Shown piece after piece: positions 19,772 through 32,341 of a DNA stretch of 64,000 nucleotides (positions are counted from its first letter, which is position 1; every line of letters starts with the position of its first letter). Where the stretch lies: positions 868,001-932,000 of the forward strand of contig JAGTXZ010000011.1 of NCBI GenBank assembly GCA_018398575.1. Direction: 5' to 3'. The stretch is from Ampelomyces quisqualis. Its lineage: Eukaryota; Ascomycota; Dothideomycetes; Pleosporales; Phaeosphaeriaceae. Position numbers and translations under genes: made by a program. The notes beneath the pieces were generated by a model that had not been told where the DNA came from, searched no databases, and saw nothing but the letters and a program-made list of their open reading frames with translations.

Positions 19772-22700
19772 TAGGAAAACATAACGTTAGTAATATCTGC
19801 AATATTAGTAACACTGTTAATATAACTATACTACTAGCTACTAGATAGTTCTTAACTATGCTCTGCTATACTAAGTAATAACAGTAATACCTAGTATACT
19901 ATTATTAGTAGCCTAGTTTATAAAACTCTTTTATAAAATAGTTTATAGTTCTTATATTTAATATAGCTTTATACTATCTATCTAACTATATTACTATTTA
20001 GAAGCTTACCTTTAACTGTGCCTAACTATAATTTAAGTCTAAGGCAATTTCTTTAATAGTAGTATTACTTAATTTAGGTTTTACTATAAATCTATACTAT
20101 TCTTACACTTTAAATTAATTTTGCGTTATATCTACGTATATACTTCTTTTGTAATGCTCTTTATATTCTTATATTCTTAAGACTAGGCTACGTATCTACT
20201 TAGGTATTTTTTATTCTATAGCTTTATATAGTAGTCTACTATACTCTATAGTTTTACTACTTAATTTACCTAATTTATACTAGCCTCTTAAGCTTTATAA
20301 GAATTTTCTTATTATAATTCTACTAAATTTTTCTTCTTATATTATTATACCTTATAGACTACTGTATAATAATATCTTTATATTTTGCTTTTTTAGAACT
20401 TTTGTTTTTAGATTACTCTTTAGGTTGTATAGAATAATGTTCTTATATACAGCTACTAGCTAGCCTAGTTAATAAACTCTAAACATAAATTAGTCTTAAG
20501 TACTCTGTTTGTCTTAAGGCTCTATAATTATAACTTTATTTACCTTAATTAGTATAATAGCTTCTATAAATACTATTAACGCTGCTAAAATAAATATTAA
20601 GTCTAGGTTTTTCTATTTTGCTAACATAGCGTCTATTTTAGACTTTAGTATTCCTTCTCTTAGTAGAAGAACTGCATCTTTACTAATTTTTTTTTAAAGC
20701 TCTATCTAAAGCACTAGTTGCACATATAGTTTATATAAGCTTATAAGGATTTTAGCCTAAACCTTACATAGTACTATTTAATTATTTGCTAGGCCTTTCT
20801 AATTAGGATTAAGTCTAGTTTTAATATAGGTCCTCTTAGCTTCTAGCTTAATTACCTTATACTTTATACTATATATAAGTAGTAAGTTAAGGTTATTAGT
20901 AAATATTCCTTTATCTAGCTGCAAAAAGTGCTGTTAGATATATATTAACATAAACTACTTAGTTTTTTACTTTCTTTGCTTTTAAACAGCGCAGCCTTAA
21001 GCTAGGCTAGTATTAGAAATATTATAATACTCTATAACTTGGCGCAGTTAAATATATATATACTTTTAGCTTTTACGCTACTTAGCTTATTTTATAGTAA
21101 GACTTTCTTGTATCTTATTATTACGTTAGCTATAGTTAATTAAAAGTTATCTGTTTAGTATAGCTAGTAGAACGTTAAAAAGTTACCCTTAATGCCTAAA
21201 ATCTTCTAGCCCTATAGGTCTTACGTAACTAGAGTTTAACGCAGTATAAACTTTACTATAATCTTCTCTCCTAACGCTTTAAGCGCTACATACTCTAGAG
21301 AATTAAGTATGTTTTTAACTTCTTCTTAGACCTTAAACAAGTAGGTATCTTAGCTCTTTACTATAACTAGGCCTACTATTTTTCTTATCTCTTTTATATC
21401 TATAACTTTCTTAATGCTTGCGTATACAGAGTTAGTAGTAGTAAATAGTTTAGAACTATCTATGTTATTCTTCTTGCCTATAAGATAGTGCTAGTTAAAG
21501 AAGTTTTTATTATCTTATAGTCTGCTAAGCGCTAGAAAGATAAAAATAAGTATCTTATAGAGACCTTTCTCTATTAGTATACCTAAGAAGGTCTAGGCCT
21601 TCTACTAATAACTATAGTTCTTAATTTAAATAGTCTTATACAAGTTACTTGTAATACTATTCTTAGATTTATAGTTATAGAACTTGTTAAAGATAATACG
21701 TCTCTATATTACTACGTAGCTAGAAATATTAAAGGTGTCTTTTACACTTACTTTACTACCTCTTAATAATATTTTGCGTATAGTTATAAGTCTTATAGTT
21801 TAGTATTTATTAAACACGCGTTTTACTAATATTATGTAGCTATATATAATAATAAATAAGCTAGCAACTAGTGCTAAATAGTACGCAATTACATTTAGGT
21901 AGACTTTTAGTATATAGCGTTCTTAGATATACTTTAAAACTATCTTTATATACTTCTTACTATTCTTTGTAAATTTACGCAGTAGGACGTTTTAGTTAAA
22001 CGCTGCAAGGTACTGTTTAACTTACAAATTAATTCTTATCTCTATTTCTTTGTCTACTCTTAGTGCGCCTATACCTTATAGAGGAGTTTTATTTATAAAG
22101 TAGATATAGAGCGCAAGAAAGTCTTTTAGGTTGCACTATTTAGATTTACAGAGGCCTATAGTAATAAATTTAGCCTTCTATACAGCTAGTGCGTAGCTCT
22201 ATCTACTTACTATAGATGCTGCTAACTATAGCTCTTTTAGTATTAAAGGGTTTTTTTTGTATATATATAGAAATGTCTGTTAGTTAGTTATAGGGCACTA
22301 TTCTTAACTATTGTCTTTAGCTCTATATTAACTAGTTTTATTCTTTTATTAGTTCTCTTGTACTTTAGTCTAGTTCTTTAAGTACGTATACCTTATAATT
22401 ATTATAAGTATAGCTAATCTTATTTTTTCTATACCTATTACATTTTTAAATATACTGCTATTATCTAAAGATAGCTCTTTTTTATAAAGTATATAGGCTT
22501 CTATTAGTTAGTATACTATAAATAGAACTGTTAGTCTTTGTAATAAATGTAGTATTATAGGCGCGTTATTTTTAAAGTCTTCTAGTAGAAATCTAAAGAA
22601 GTTCTCTACTTCCTGCTATTTGTCCTCTTAGTAGTATTGTATTACTACTCTAATTTAAGCTTGCAGTTTATCTACTATCCTATCTTACATATTAGTTGCG

Positions 22701-24429
22701 TAGATTATAGTTATAAGCTCTCTATAGTGTACTTACCTTGCGTTTAGTAAGGCTTAGAGCTATAGCCTTTTTTCTAACGTAAGTTATTTTACTAACTAGA
22801 GCTCTTTATCTTTATTTTTATTACCTTTATTATACTCTTCTTATTCTTTTTTACTACTAGAGTAGGTATCTTTCTCTAGTAACCTTTATTATTTTTTTAT
22901 AGTACTTTTATACTTCTATCTAAGTGTAGTAATTAGCGTAGATATTGCGTTGTTTTATATTTACATAGTATTTTTATCTCTACCTTTCCCTAATTTCTTT
23001 ATAGTGCTGTTATTCTGCTCTTCTAGGCGCTTAATTTTAGTAGTTAGGGTCTTAATACGTATATTTAGGCTATTATCCTTTTTCTTCTTGCCTTTACTCT
23101 ATCTATTAAAGTGTTTACTACTATTTACTTTAGGTCCTGTTAATAGTTTATAGGCTAAGTCTCCTAGCACTCTTATTATCTTTTATTATTTATAGTTATT
23201 ATCTTTAGTATTAGTATTAAGCTCTAAGTAGAGGCACCTTTGCCTCTTATCTCTAGTAGTACCTACTAAGTTTATAAGATTACTATTACTGCCTAAAGTA
23301 AAGTGCACTATATTATATAGTTAGCTATTATTATTTATATACTATTCTAGGTTGTATTACTACTAGGCTTAACTCTATCTTATACTAGAGTCTAGTATTT
23401 AATTGTAACGCCCTTAAGGCTTCTTATTTTAACGTATAAGTTAATAGTTATAGCTAGATTATTGTTATTAGTAATTAGGCGTAGCGCTAACGCGTTAAAT
23501 ATCTTTAAAGTTCTAACTATATACTAGTCTATAAATTTTAGTTATTATAGGTATTTAATAAGTGCACTATATTTAAGATATTATAGCTTTATCTTAAAGT
23601 TACTGTCTTTAAGCTACTATTAACGTACAGCTGTTATTAGCCTTAAAAGTAGAAAAGTCTAAGCAGTTTAATAATATACGCTATCTATAATATAGATATA
23701 AACGTTATTAAGTAATAGTTTAGTTATTATTATATTAAGGCCTATTAGCTAGGTTACTAAAGTAGTAAAAGAACTTAAGACTACTAATACTAACTGCGTG
23801 CGTTCTAGTTCTAAGTTTATAGGCGTTAGCTATCTTTTTATATATTTAGCTTTAACTTTATTACTATAGTCTTAAATTTCTAAGATTATCTTCTTCTATA
23901 TAGCGCCAGCTGTTACCTTATAGAATTCTCTTAGTATACTACTATAAGTTGGTCTAGGGCATACAGTATACTTAAGCTATTTATCTATTATTAGGCTGCG
24001 TATTATCTTTATATAGTTAGCCTATAGGTATACCTGTTTAATCTTTTTATATATATTCTTATATTAGAAAAAATCTGTTATCTCTTTAACCTATATACAC
24101 TAGTCTGCTATATTAATATTATAGCCTATTTTTATTATTACTTATAATATATTATTAGTAGTTATTGTCTTTACATTACTTATATACTATTTATTTAATT
24201 AAGGTAGCTACTACTTATACTTATTATTATGTTTCTATAACACGCGTATTATATAATATGTAACGTATAATAGTTAAGAATAGTGCAGGTAAGTATAAGA
24301 ATAGTAGAATAGCTACAGCTTAGTTAGTATGTATAGGTGTACTTATATTATATGCTTACTTATAATAGTATTATAATATACAGCAGAGCATAGTATATAT
24401 AATATAGAAAATTATATATATTTACGTTA
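19772..24429 (-). mobile_element. unclassified repeat, copy A (about 4.66 kb)
   Basis: The same sequence recurs in direct orientation at 49905-54562. Both copies span about 4,658 bp between the points where similarity begins (taggaaaacataacgttag here) and ends, with differences that look like transitions only. Reading the minus strand with TAA/TAG as former sense codons gives long protein-like stretches in the matching copy (for example ICPRLTNSSILREFYKAT, and a Lys-rich coiled part with KKVKKSRDKDT), so it is coding on the minus strand. I could not see LTRs, convincing terminal inverted repeats, or a reverse transcriptase or DDE signature. It could be a DNA transposon or another autonomous element. 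Confidence 0.7.
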
Positions 24430-24778
24430 TACGTTAGGAAAAATTAAGATTTGTCTAGTTAGCCTAGTTGCAGCGACCTGCGGCTGCCTAACAGTAATAC
24501 TATCTACTAGACAATTTGCTAAAGTTACTCTGCTTACTTCTAGTTGCTAGCAACCTAACAGCAACCTAATAGCAAGTTATCTATATTACTTATGTTACCT
24601 ATGTTACTAGCGTTGCTAGTGTTACTAGTGTTACTAGTGTTGCTAGTGTTACTAGTGTTGCTAGTGTTGCTAGTGTTGCTAGATTTAACAGTTAAAGACT
24701 ATTAAGTACTATAGCACTAGCAGAACTATATACTATAGCTAGCTACCTGTATCTTTACACTCTTATAGTGTAGGCTAA
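24430..24778. other. AT-rich spacer left of Copia copy 1
   Basis: About 350 bp between repeat copy A and the Copia insertion site. It contains the 9-bp minisatellite at 24603-24683 and a small GC-richer island (gttgcagcgacctgcggctg, about 24468). No coding signal is seen. Confidence 0.5.
24603..24683. repeat. 9-bp minisatellite (GTTRCTAGT x9)
   Basis: Nine consecutive 9-bp units, gttactagt or gttgctagt, differing mainly by A/G at the fourth base. That is the transition expected from RIP acting on an originally uniform array. Confidence 0.9.
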
Positions 24779-24783
24779 CTAAG

Positions 24784-25005
24784 TGTCGAAGCTAAGTAAT
24801 ACTATAAATCAATTGTTGTAAGTAAAAAAGCTTCTGTTACTTTTTTTCTTTTATACTATGTAAGGATAGATCAGAGTAAATACACTAAGCTAAGAAATAG
24901 CTAAATAATTTAGTCTGGTCCTAAATAGATTCTATCTTATTAGTAACATGCTTAGTTATTACATGTAATAATCCTGTAATCTACTAATTTATATACTCTG
25001 TTACA
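24784..25005 (-). repeat. Copia copy 1, 3' LTR (element orientation)
   Basis: 222 bp, pairing with 32115-32336. On the plus strand it starts TGTCGAAG and ends TGTTACA. It lies next to the polypurine tract, so it is the 3' LTR of the minus-strand element. Confidence 0.93.
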
Positions 25006-25687
25006 CACCCCCTAGATTAGGCAAACTTGTTAGCTTACCTAATCTGTTTAGTAGAGCAGAAGTTGTAATTGAGGCAAATAGTAGTGCTGCTCTGTATTGC
25101 AAGTGCTGCGTTGCTTAATTTATTAGCTTAAATGTTAGTTATTAGCGCGTAAATTCCTAATTATTTACTATATATATATAACTAAATCTAATATTAGTGT
25201 TATTTGTCTAAAAATATAGCCTATGTTATTTCTTTAGGCCTTATGTGTAGGTTTTGTAAGCAGGTAGTCTATAGGATAGGTGTAAACAGACTGTTAGTAA
25301 GAGTTTACCTGTTAGCTAAGCTTTAATTTAGAGTGTTAGCTGTTACCTAGCCTGTTAGGCAAGTAAAAGGCAGTTTGTTAATGTATGTTGTTATAGAGCA
25401 AGATTGCGCGACTAAGTAAGAGAGTAGTAGGTAAGCTTGTTGCCTAGTAGTTGCGTTGCTTAGGTATAAGAAGCCTGCCTGCTCTTATACTCTTACACTC
25501 TAAGGTATTAATTAACTTATTAATTAACTTATTAACTAGCTACTTATCTATTAATTCTCTTTATTATCTACTTTATTAACTGCTTTATCTATTTACTCTA
25601 TTATAGTAAGTTTTTTCTGCTCTTAATCTAGTTTGTTGCTAACTCTAGTAGCCTTCTAAAAAGAATCTATCTGTTGTAATTAACAAG

Positions 25688-26687
25688 ATAGCTTACGCGC
25701 GCGCTTACAAGAAGAACGCTACTGCTCTTACGCCTGCTAACAAGAGTAAGGACAACTAGGTCCTAGTAAATTCTTTACGCTAATTCTAGCGCAAGACTAA
25801 GCAACGCAATCCTACGCTTAAGAGTAGAGCAGTCTTTAGCAAAGAGACTATTAAAGTTAAAAAGAGAAAGCTTTGCTCTAGTTTGTGCTTGCGCTGTGCC
25901 TTTTAGTTTGCTAATAATTAAAGTAATAGCTGTTGCTATAGTAGAGCTAGATTAATAATAAGCAAGCGTTGCACAGCTTACCTAAACTTTTCTTGTGTTA
26001 AAGTGTAGGTTATTCTAATTGCTATTAGTAATATAATTACTAATTAAAGTAGCCTAGGTAATTTATATAAGTAGACTATAAAGATTATTATTAGCGTGTT
26101 TAAAAGAACTATTGCAGTAAGTTTTAAAGCTTCTTTAATCTTAGAAATAGCTAACTTGTTTATAGGAGCTAGAAAAGGCTTACGCGTAGCTTAACTAGCA
26201 GCTTAAGGCTGCAAAGGCCTTACAGCAGGCTTAGAGCGCTTTAGCTTTTACTAGTTTTAGAGTAAGCTTAAGCTATGTTAATCTAACTTTTAGCTTACTA
26301 GGAAAAGAGCCTACGCGTTCTGCTTAAGGTTTTAAGAGATATAGGCAGCAGGGCTTTAGTAGAGCGTTAAGCAGCTATATAGCTTAGAGTCTATTTACGC
26401 TAGTCTATAACTAGCTGTTGTTTAGTTACTAGCGTTGCAGCTCTTTTCTACCTAACGCTCTACTACTTAAGAAGCAGCTTTAGACTGCTTAGAGTCTAAT
26501 GCCTAAGCGTTAGGAGCTAGCGTAGGATTAGTTATTATTTCTATTACTTAAGGCTATAAGAACAGTTAGAGATTTGCTGTCTCTAAGCTATAGATTAAAG
26601 GCTTTAGGTCTCTTAATTGCTAAGCGTTATGCTTAGGCTTATAAGATAATTAATAAGGTCTTTAACTTTATAGAGGTAAGTTTCTAG
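25688..26687 (+). pseudogene. antisense accessory ORF of Copia copy 1: Cys-rich motif plus coiled coil
   Basis: The frame is on the opposite strand to pol, between the pol end and the 3' LTR. The likely start is the ATA at 25688, an ATG whose TGG context became TAG. The first part, Lys/Arg-rich, leads to a Cys-rich region at 25874-26008: LCSSLCLRCAF, then SNSCCYS, then KRCTAYLNFSCVKV. From about 26100 the protein-like reading moves to another frame and becomes a coiled coil (ELEKAYA, QLKAAKALQQA with stops read as Gln), ending near IINKVFNFIEV at about 26685. The stops are TAA or TAG. The same frame change occurs in copy 2, so it predates both insertions or reflects splicing. Function unknown. 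The Cys motif is shared with 41654-42343 and 49282-49904. Confidence 0.65.
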
Positions 26688-26839
26688 ATAGTTTTGCTTG
26701 TAATTTAGTGTTAGTAGTCTTAGTTTTTGTAGGTTTGCTCTGCTTAGATCCTGTAGTAATCTTAAGCTTTAAGAGTAAGTAAATTAATTAGTAGATAGAA
26801 AAGTTAAATTAATCTTTATGTTTTTTAAATTATTGCTTT

Positions 26840-29800
26840 GTAAGTAACTTGCTTATATCTTTAAGGTTAAGAAGCTACTTAAACTTAAGAAATTGTTAAT
26901 AGGTAAAGTTCTTAGTAAGACTATTAGCTAGTATTAATCTAGATTCTAAATAGAATACTTAGAATAATTCTTTTAAGTGCTCTTACCTAAGCTATATGTT
27001 CTAAATGTTAACATACTTAAGCTTAGTAGATATCTGCTTATTTTTCCCTATAACTAATTAGATAGTTTGCTAATTATTACACTAAATATTCTAAAGATCT
27101 TTTAGATTAAGCGTAAGCTTCTTAAAGAACTAGTTAAGCGCTATAGATTCTTTTGCAGCGTATTCTAGAGCAAGCAGCTTAGCTTTAGTTATTAAGGTAG
27201 TAACTAATTCTTGCCTTACAGCTTTCTAAGAGATTGCTTCTCTAAACAGAATAGCTATATAACTATGTAAGGAGCGCCTAGTTACTTTATTGTTAGTAAA
27301 GGAGGCATCCTTACAAATAGTTAGTTCTAGACTATTAAAATTGCTATACTTAATTAAATTAAACCTTGTTTAATACAGGTACATAATTACTTGTTCTATA
27401 GCTTTAAGATGCTTGTCTAAAGGATTAGTTAAGAAATAGAAAAGCTTTAAGACTGCGTAGGCTATATCTAGCTAGATTATAATTGCAGTGTAAAGGACTA
27501 ATCTAACTCTTTCTTAATAGGCCTTAATTTCTTGCTTACTAGCTTCTCTAGTGTTCTTGTAGAGCTCCTTAGATAGCAATAGTGTTAGAGGGAATAATCT
27601 ATTATGTAGTCTAAATTTCTTAGTAATCTTATTAATATAGGCGTTATAGACCAGAGTAATTAATTAGTCTAATCTGTTTTAGATAACTCTAATCCTAAGG
27701 AACTATTTAACTGGTCCTTAATCCTAGATTTTATATTTACTAATAATCTTAAACTATAGAACCTTAGCTTGAAGCTTGTAATTCTTGTAGTAAATAAGCA
27801 GGATATTATTAACGTAGAACAGAACAAAGATTGTTTAGTCCTAAGTAAAGAAAAGATAGAGTTCTTCTTTAGATACAAGTAGTCCTATCTTGTGCAGTAA
27901 TCTTAAGAATTCCTTATACTAAAGTAATAGAGATTCTCTAAGCCTGTAGAGCGCTTAGTTAAGCCTTATACAAAGCCTAGCTTTCTTAAATCTGTCTAGT
28001 AGATTACAGATTACTAGATTATTAGCTGTAATTAAGGTGTTAAGGAACGCTCTAACTACGTTATATTACATAATTTCTAGATTAAACTAGGCTGCAATAG
28101 CTATAGCAATCCTAAAAGACTTAGCCGCTAGTATAGTCGCGTACGAAGTAAGTAGAGAGTCCTTCTTCTAGAAATCTCCTCTTACTATAAGCCTAGCCTT
28201 ACACTTTAGAAAGTAACTGTCTTAATTAAACTTGTATACCTAGACCTATTTTAATAGGATTAGTTAATCCTTAGACTTGTGCTTTAGTATCTCTTTCTAG
28301 GTACCTTTCTTGTGTAGCTAATTAATTTTCTTAAGAAAGGCATCTAATAACAGGCTTTTTATTAGATGTTAAAGTATCTGCTTCTATGTGTTAGGCAGCT
28401 TAGGCATGTTATCTCTATAAGCACGCTTCTTAACTGTTTAGTAATTCTAATTACTTAGTATTGCTGTTATAATTATAGCGTTTAGTGTTTTATAACTAGA
28501 GCGCTTGTTTTAGGCTTTTATAAGGCCTAGAAGGAAAGTGTTCTTAAAATTGTGTTTCTAGTAATCTATAAATAGATCTACAATTAATATATTTACACTC
28601 TTACCCTCTATCTAATTGTTGTAATCCTTCTTGCAGCAAAGCAGCATGTATTAACTTAGTAAGTTATTAATCTTAGGGGCTACTCCTTACAGTTAATAAC
28701 TTAATTGTGTAAAAGAATTTACTAATCCTACTTTGTCTAGGGCTCTAGAGTTACTGCTCTTAGGTTAAGTAGCAAGAGAGGAAAAGGCTAACTGCCTATC
28801 CTGTTAAGAACCTATCTAATTCCTAGATACTAACAGGCTAGCTCTTTTAGAACCTAGCAATAGTCCTTAGCTGTTAGATCTTACGCGCTTAATAAGCTTA
28901 ATACTAGATAACTTATTTAGTTCTAAAGTTGCCTCTGGCGTAACAAGCCTAGTATATTTACTTTAGTCTAAAAGGATTTCTAAATGCTTACTAGCCCTGC
29001 TAGCACTTCTTTTAGTTTCTACTTCCTTTCTTTTATAATTATAAGATTAGCTAGTTTCTGTAATCCTTAGGATTAGATACTTACCCCTAAGCTGCTACTT
29101 AGTAACCTTAGTAATTTCCTAGCTTAGTTAATCCTATAGAACAGGTAGGTTAATATCCTGCCTAAAATTATCTAGTTTACTAACGTGTAAAATATCTACA
29201 ATCTTAAGCGCCTGCTTCTTAGGTATCTTATCTTCTTAGTTGCTAGAGTAAAATGTAGATTTATTAAAAGTAACGTCTCTTAATGCAATTACTTAATTAA
29301 TTAATAAGACCTATATGTAATAGATATTAGAAGCTTAATAGCCTACTAGATATCTAATATAGCTACAAGGGTTAACTTTAAACTCTTGCTTATTTCTGCC
29401 TGCTGCTTAGTTGCAATTAAGAGGATACGCTCTGCAGCTATAGGCATAAATACTACTCTAATTTAGGCGTAGATTAGCAGTCCTGTGCCTAGTAATTGCT
29501 AGCTTATACTATTAAAAATATTGCCTAAACTAGGCGTGCAAGACCTTATTTAGGGATTAGAAACTATAGATTTTTAATAGGCTTATACTATGTAGGTAGG
29601 CAGCTGCATCTATAATATATAGCTAGAGCTTAGTTAGAAGATTTGCACCTGTGCGCATCTTAATTAATTTTATAATTAGCTCTTAACCTGCCTGCTTAGC
29701 TAATCTATTTAGCTAATGCGTGTATAGTAGCAGGCGTAGTATTTTAATCCCCTCTTAATCTGCCTACTTCTTATACTGTAAACGCCCTCTCTAAGGCAGA

Positions 29801-31950
29801 GTTGCAGTATTATTATCCTAATAGATTTCTACAATCTTTAGATTAAATTTGTTTCTAACTTAGGCTATAAATTAGCAAATTACTCTTATAATCTTAATTA
29901 ACGTCTTATTGTAAAGGTTGTAGTTAAAAAGCTTGCCTAAGTAGTCCTCTTTAATAATTCAAAACTATTCTTTATAAAGCATTCTAGTTAGCATGTTAAA
30001 TAGATTCTAAAAGACTTAATAGAATAGTTGTAGTAATCTTTCTCTTGGCTGCTGTAAGACTACTTGAGCTGCATAGGTAACTAAGCAGTCCTAACAATTA
30101 ATTCTTTTAGTTCTATTTAACTTAACGTTTTAGGCTAACTAGGCAAGAGACTAGAGTGCTTGCTAGCCTAGGTAGCCTAATCTTTTGTGCTATAGATCCT
30201 TGTTATCATCTCTTAAGTAATTGATGTTAGATTAATATAAAGTGTATAGGATTAGTAGTTGTAGAATGTAGCGTGTAACCTAGTTGTATTTAATAAACAA
30301 GAGGTTGTAAGCCTTATAGAGCTTGTGTACAATAACATTCTACTTGTATAATTTAAACTAAAGAGTGCTGTCTAATCTACTATGCTATATACCTACCTGC
30401 TTAAGTAGTGCTGCAGATACAATGTTTATATAAAAGCTATTAACAACTTTAACCTTTTTAAGCTTTAGGTCTCTTATGCATAGGCCTTTTAGACTGTGTA
30501 GAACATTCTTAATTACTTAATTGCTATACCTAGTTACAGGAAGTAACTGTGTTCTAGCCTTAACTCTTTCTTTAGAGTAGGTAGGACTATATATTTCTAG
30601 AACAAGAAGCAACTAATTATTAACAAGATGCACTACACTAGCCTTATTATAAACAGTACTTCTTAAAAGTAGATAGGTTATAAACGTGGTTGTGTACACT
30701 CTAAAGTCTAGATTAGTAACATTAGGTTCCTAATTAAGAGTAGTTAGGTTAATTAATGCTGCTATAACATCTCCTAAGTATGTTACTACCTTAGTTCTAG
30801 AAGTTAACTAGTTAGCTGCAATAGGTAGCGTCTAACTAGCCTTCTTAATCTTGTTATTAAGTAAGGCCTACTTAGAGGTGTTAAGCTGCTTAAGAACCTT
30901 CTTTTAGTTAAAATTAGAGATCTTAATTAGTACTTTTCTTAGTAGGGCTAATCTAGTAATTGTAGTCTTTAGTTAAAGACAATCTATTAGGTCCTATTTG
31001 TGCTTCTTATTATTCTTACAGGGGTAAGATTTTAGCTTAGAATTGTCTTTGCCTTTGTTTCTTAGATTAGAGTTTTCTAAGTTTTTAATGTTTCTAAGAG
31101 TAGCAAAAGCTAAATAGGATTTTCCTTTAGTAATTAGGACTGCTTACTCTCAAAGCATTAGAGCAAAGATCTTGGCTAGATTATATATAGTTATAACAGG
31201 CTAACTAAGGGCTGCGTCTTTAATAATATCCTAACGCATTAATTAAGCCTAATCTGAGGTAATCTTAACAGATAGAGCGTTAAGGAAGTTAGTAAAAGCA
31301 AGCTGTCTCTCTACCTCTATAACTTAGAACGCTTAAGCCTTACTGTAGATTACTTGCTTTTTGTTAAACTATTTATCTAGAGTAATCCTGCTATGCCTAG
31401 CCTTTTCTAGATAAGCTTAATACTGCTGCCTAACTAGGTGTATAGTATTATTGTCTGTTAGGGCTAGGTTATGCTTAAGAATCCTAATTAAGGCTTAGGG
31501 CGTTGTTTCTAAAGAGTTAAGCATCTTAATTGCCGCAGGTGCTATAAGATTCTTAGCTACAGTTTAACTAATCTATTCTTAGACGTTGCTAAGTTTAGCT
31601 GCTTGCCTAGTCTATTTTAACGTATTAACTTTGTATTAGCAAACGTCCTTTTTGTAACTGCTAGAGGCAAGTTTATAGGCAACTAGCTTTAGATTATATT
31701 AATTAAAAGCTTTATTGCAGATCTGCGTGTCTAGATTAGTAGCTCTAGGCAGTAAAGCTAAGACTAGTTAACTTAAAGCAGCTAGAAGCTCTAGATATTT
31801 AGGTTCTTAGTTGTTAATTAGGAGCACTGTGTCGCTGTCTAGGTTAATCTAATCCTAGACTCCCTTGTTGCAAGCATAAAGCTAGAGTTAGGCAAACTAG
31901 TACAGCTAGTCTAACTAGCTAGTTAAGAGAACGTCTAGGCTAATCTTGTT
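26840..31950 (-). pseudogene. Copia gag-pol relic, copy 1
   Basis: Reading from high to low coordinates, a protease-like stretch is faint at about 30.8 kb. The reverse transcriptase catalytic box is clear at 27805-27816 as Y-V-N-N, where the family has Y-V-D-D; both Asp codons became Asn by G to A after T. RNase H follows at about 27180-27000 (KLLALEYAAKESIAL) and a terminal TKL-x3-VNI-like segment at about 27000, with the pol end near 26840. The order RT then RNase H at the end, with integrase upstream, is that of Ty1/Copia. Dense TAA/TAG codons and the lost catalytic Asp pair leave it inactive. Gag boundaries near the 5' LTR are approximate. Confidence 0.8.
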
Positions 31951-32114
31951 GTTAGAATAGGAGTCTATAATTAATAACTAGCTAATTGAGTAGAGAGTAT
32001 TTGTAAAGAGTTTTAAGGAGTATTAGAGTAATTGTTAATCTAGGTAGTACCTTAGCAATACAAGGTGCGCAGAGGAAATTAACACTACAGTCTTATAACG
32101 CTAGGGCTTATAAC

Positions 32115-32336
32115 TGTAGGAGCTAAGCAATACTATAGATTAATTGTTGTAAGTAAAAAAGCTTCTGTTACTTTTTTTCTTTTATACTATGTGAGGATAG
32201 ATCAGATTAAATACACTAAGCCAAGAAACGGCTTAATAAGTTAGTCTAGTCCTAAATAGATTCTATCTTATTAGTAATATGCTTGGTTATTACACGTAAC
32301 AATCCCGTAATCTGCTGATTTACATACTCTGTTACA
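32115..32336 (-). repeat. Copia copy 1, 5' LTR (element orientation)
   Basis: 222 bp, TGTAGGAG...TGTTACA on the plus strand. It keeps more C residues (aatcccgtaatctgctgattt) than its partner at 24784-25005, so the two LTRs were mutated unequally. Confidence 0.93.
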
Positions 32337-32341
32337 CTAAG

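Larger units (their letters stand above)
24784..32336 (-). mobile_element. full-length Ty1/Copia LTR retrotransposon, copy 1 (RIP-inactivated)
   Basis: Two 222-bp LTRs (24784-25005 and 32115-32336) bracket the element, and a 5-bp target-site duplication CTAAG flanks it (24779-24783 and 32337-32341). The element is transcribed on the minus strand: a G-run polypurine tract (minus-strand GGGGGTG) abuts the low-coordinate LTR, and the RT and RNase H relics read on minus. Total length is 7,553 bp. It differs from copy 2 (55346-62889) mainly by transitions. Each copy has its own target duplication, so they are independent insertions. An extra plus-strand frame lies between pol and the 3' LTR. Confidence 0.93.

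Noticed and set aside
22950..23153. 67-codon hydrophobic frame in repeat copy A
   Set aside because: T-rich sequence gives Leu/Phe-rich frames by chance; the coding strand of this repeat is minus.
27669..27878. 69-codon minus-strand frame as an independent gene
   Set aside because: It overlaps the Copia reverse transcriptase in a different frame; the RT reading (Y-V-N-N box) explains the region.
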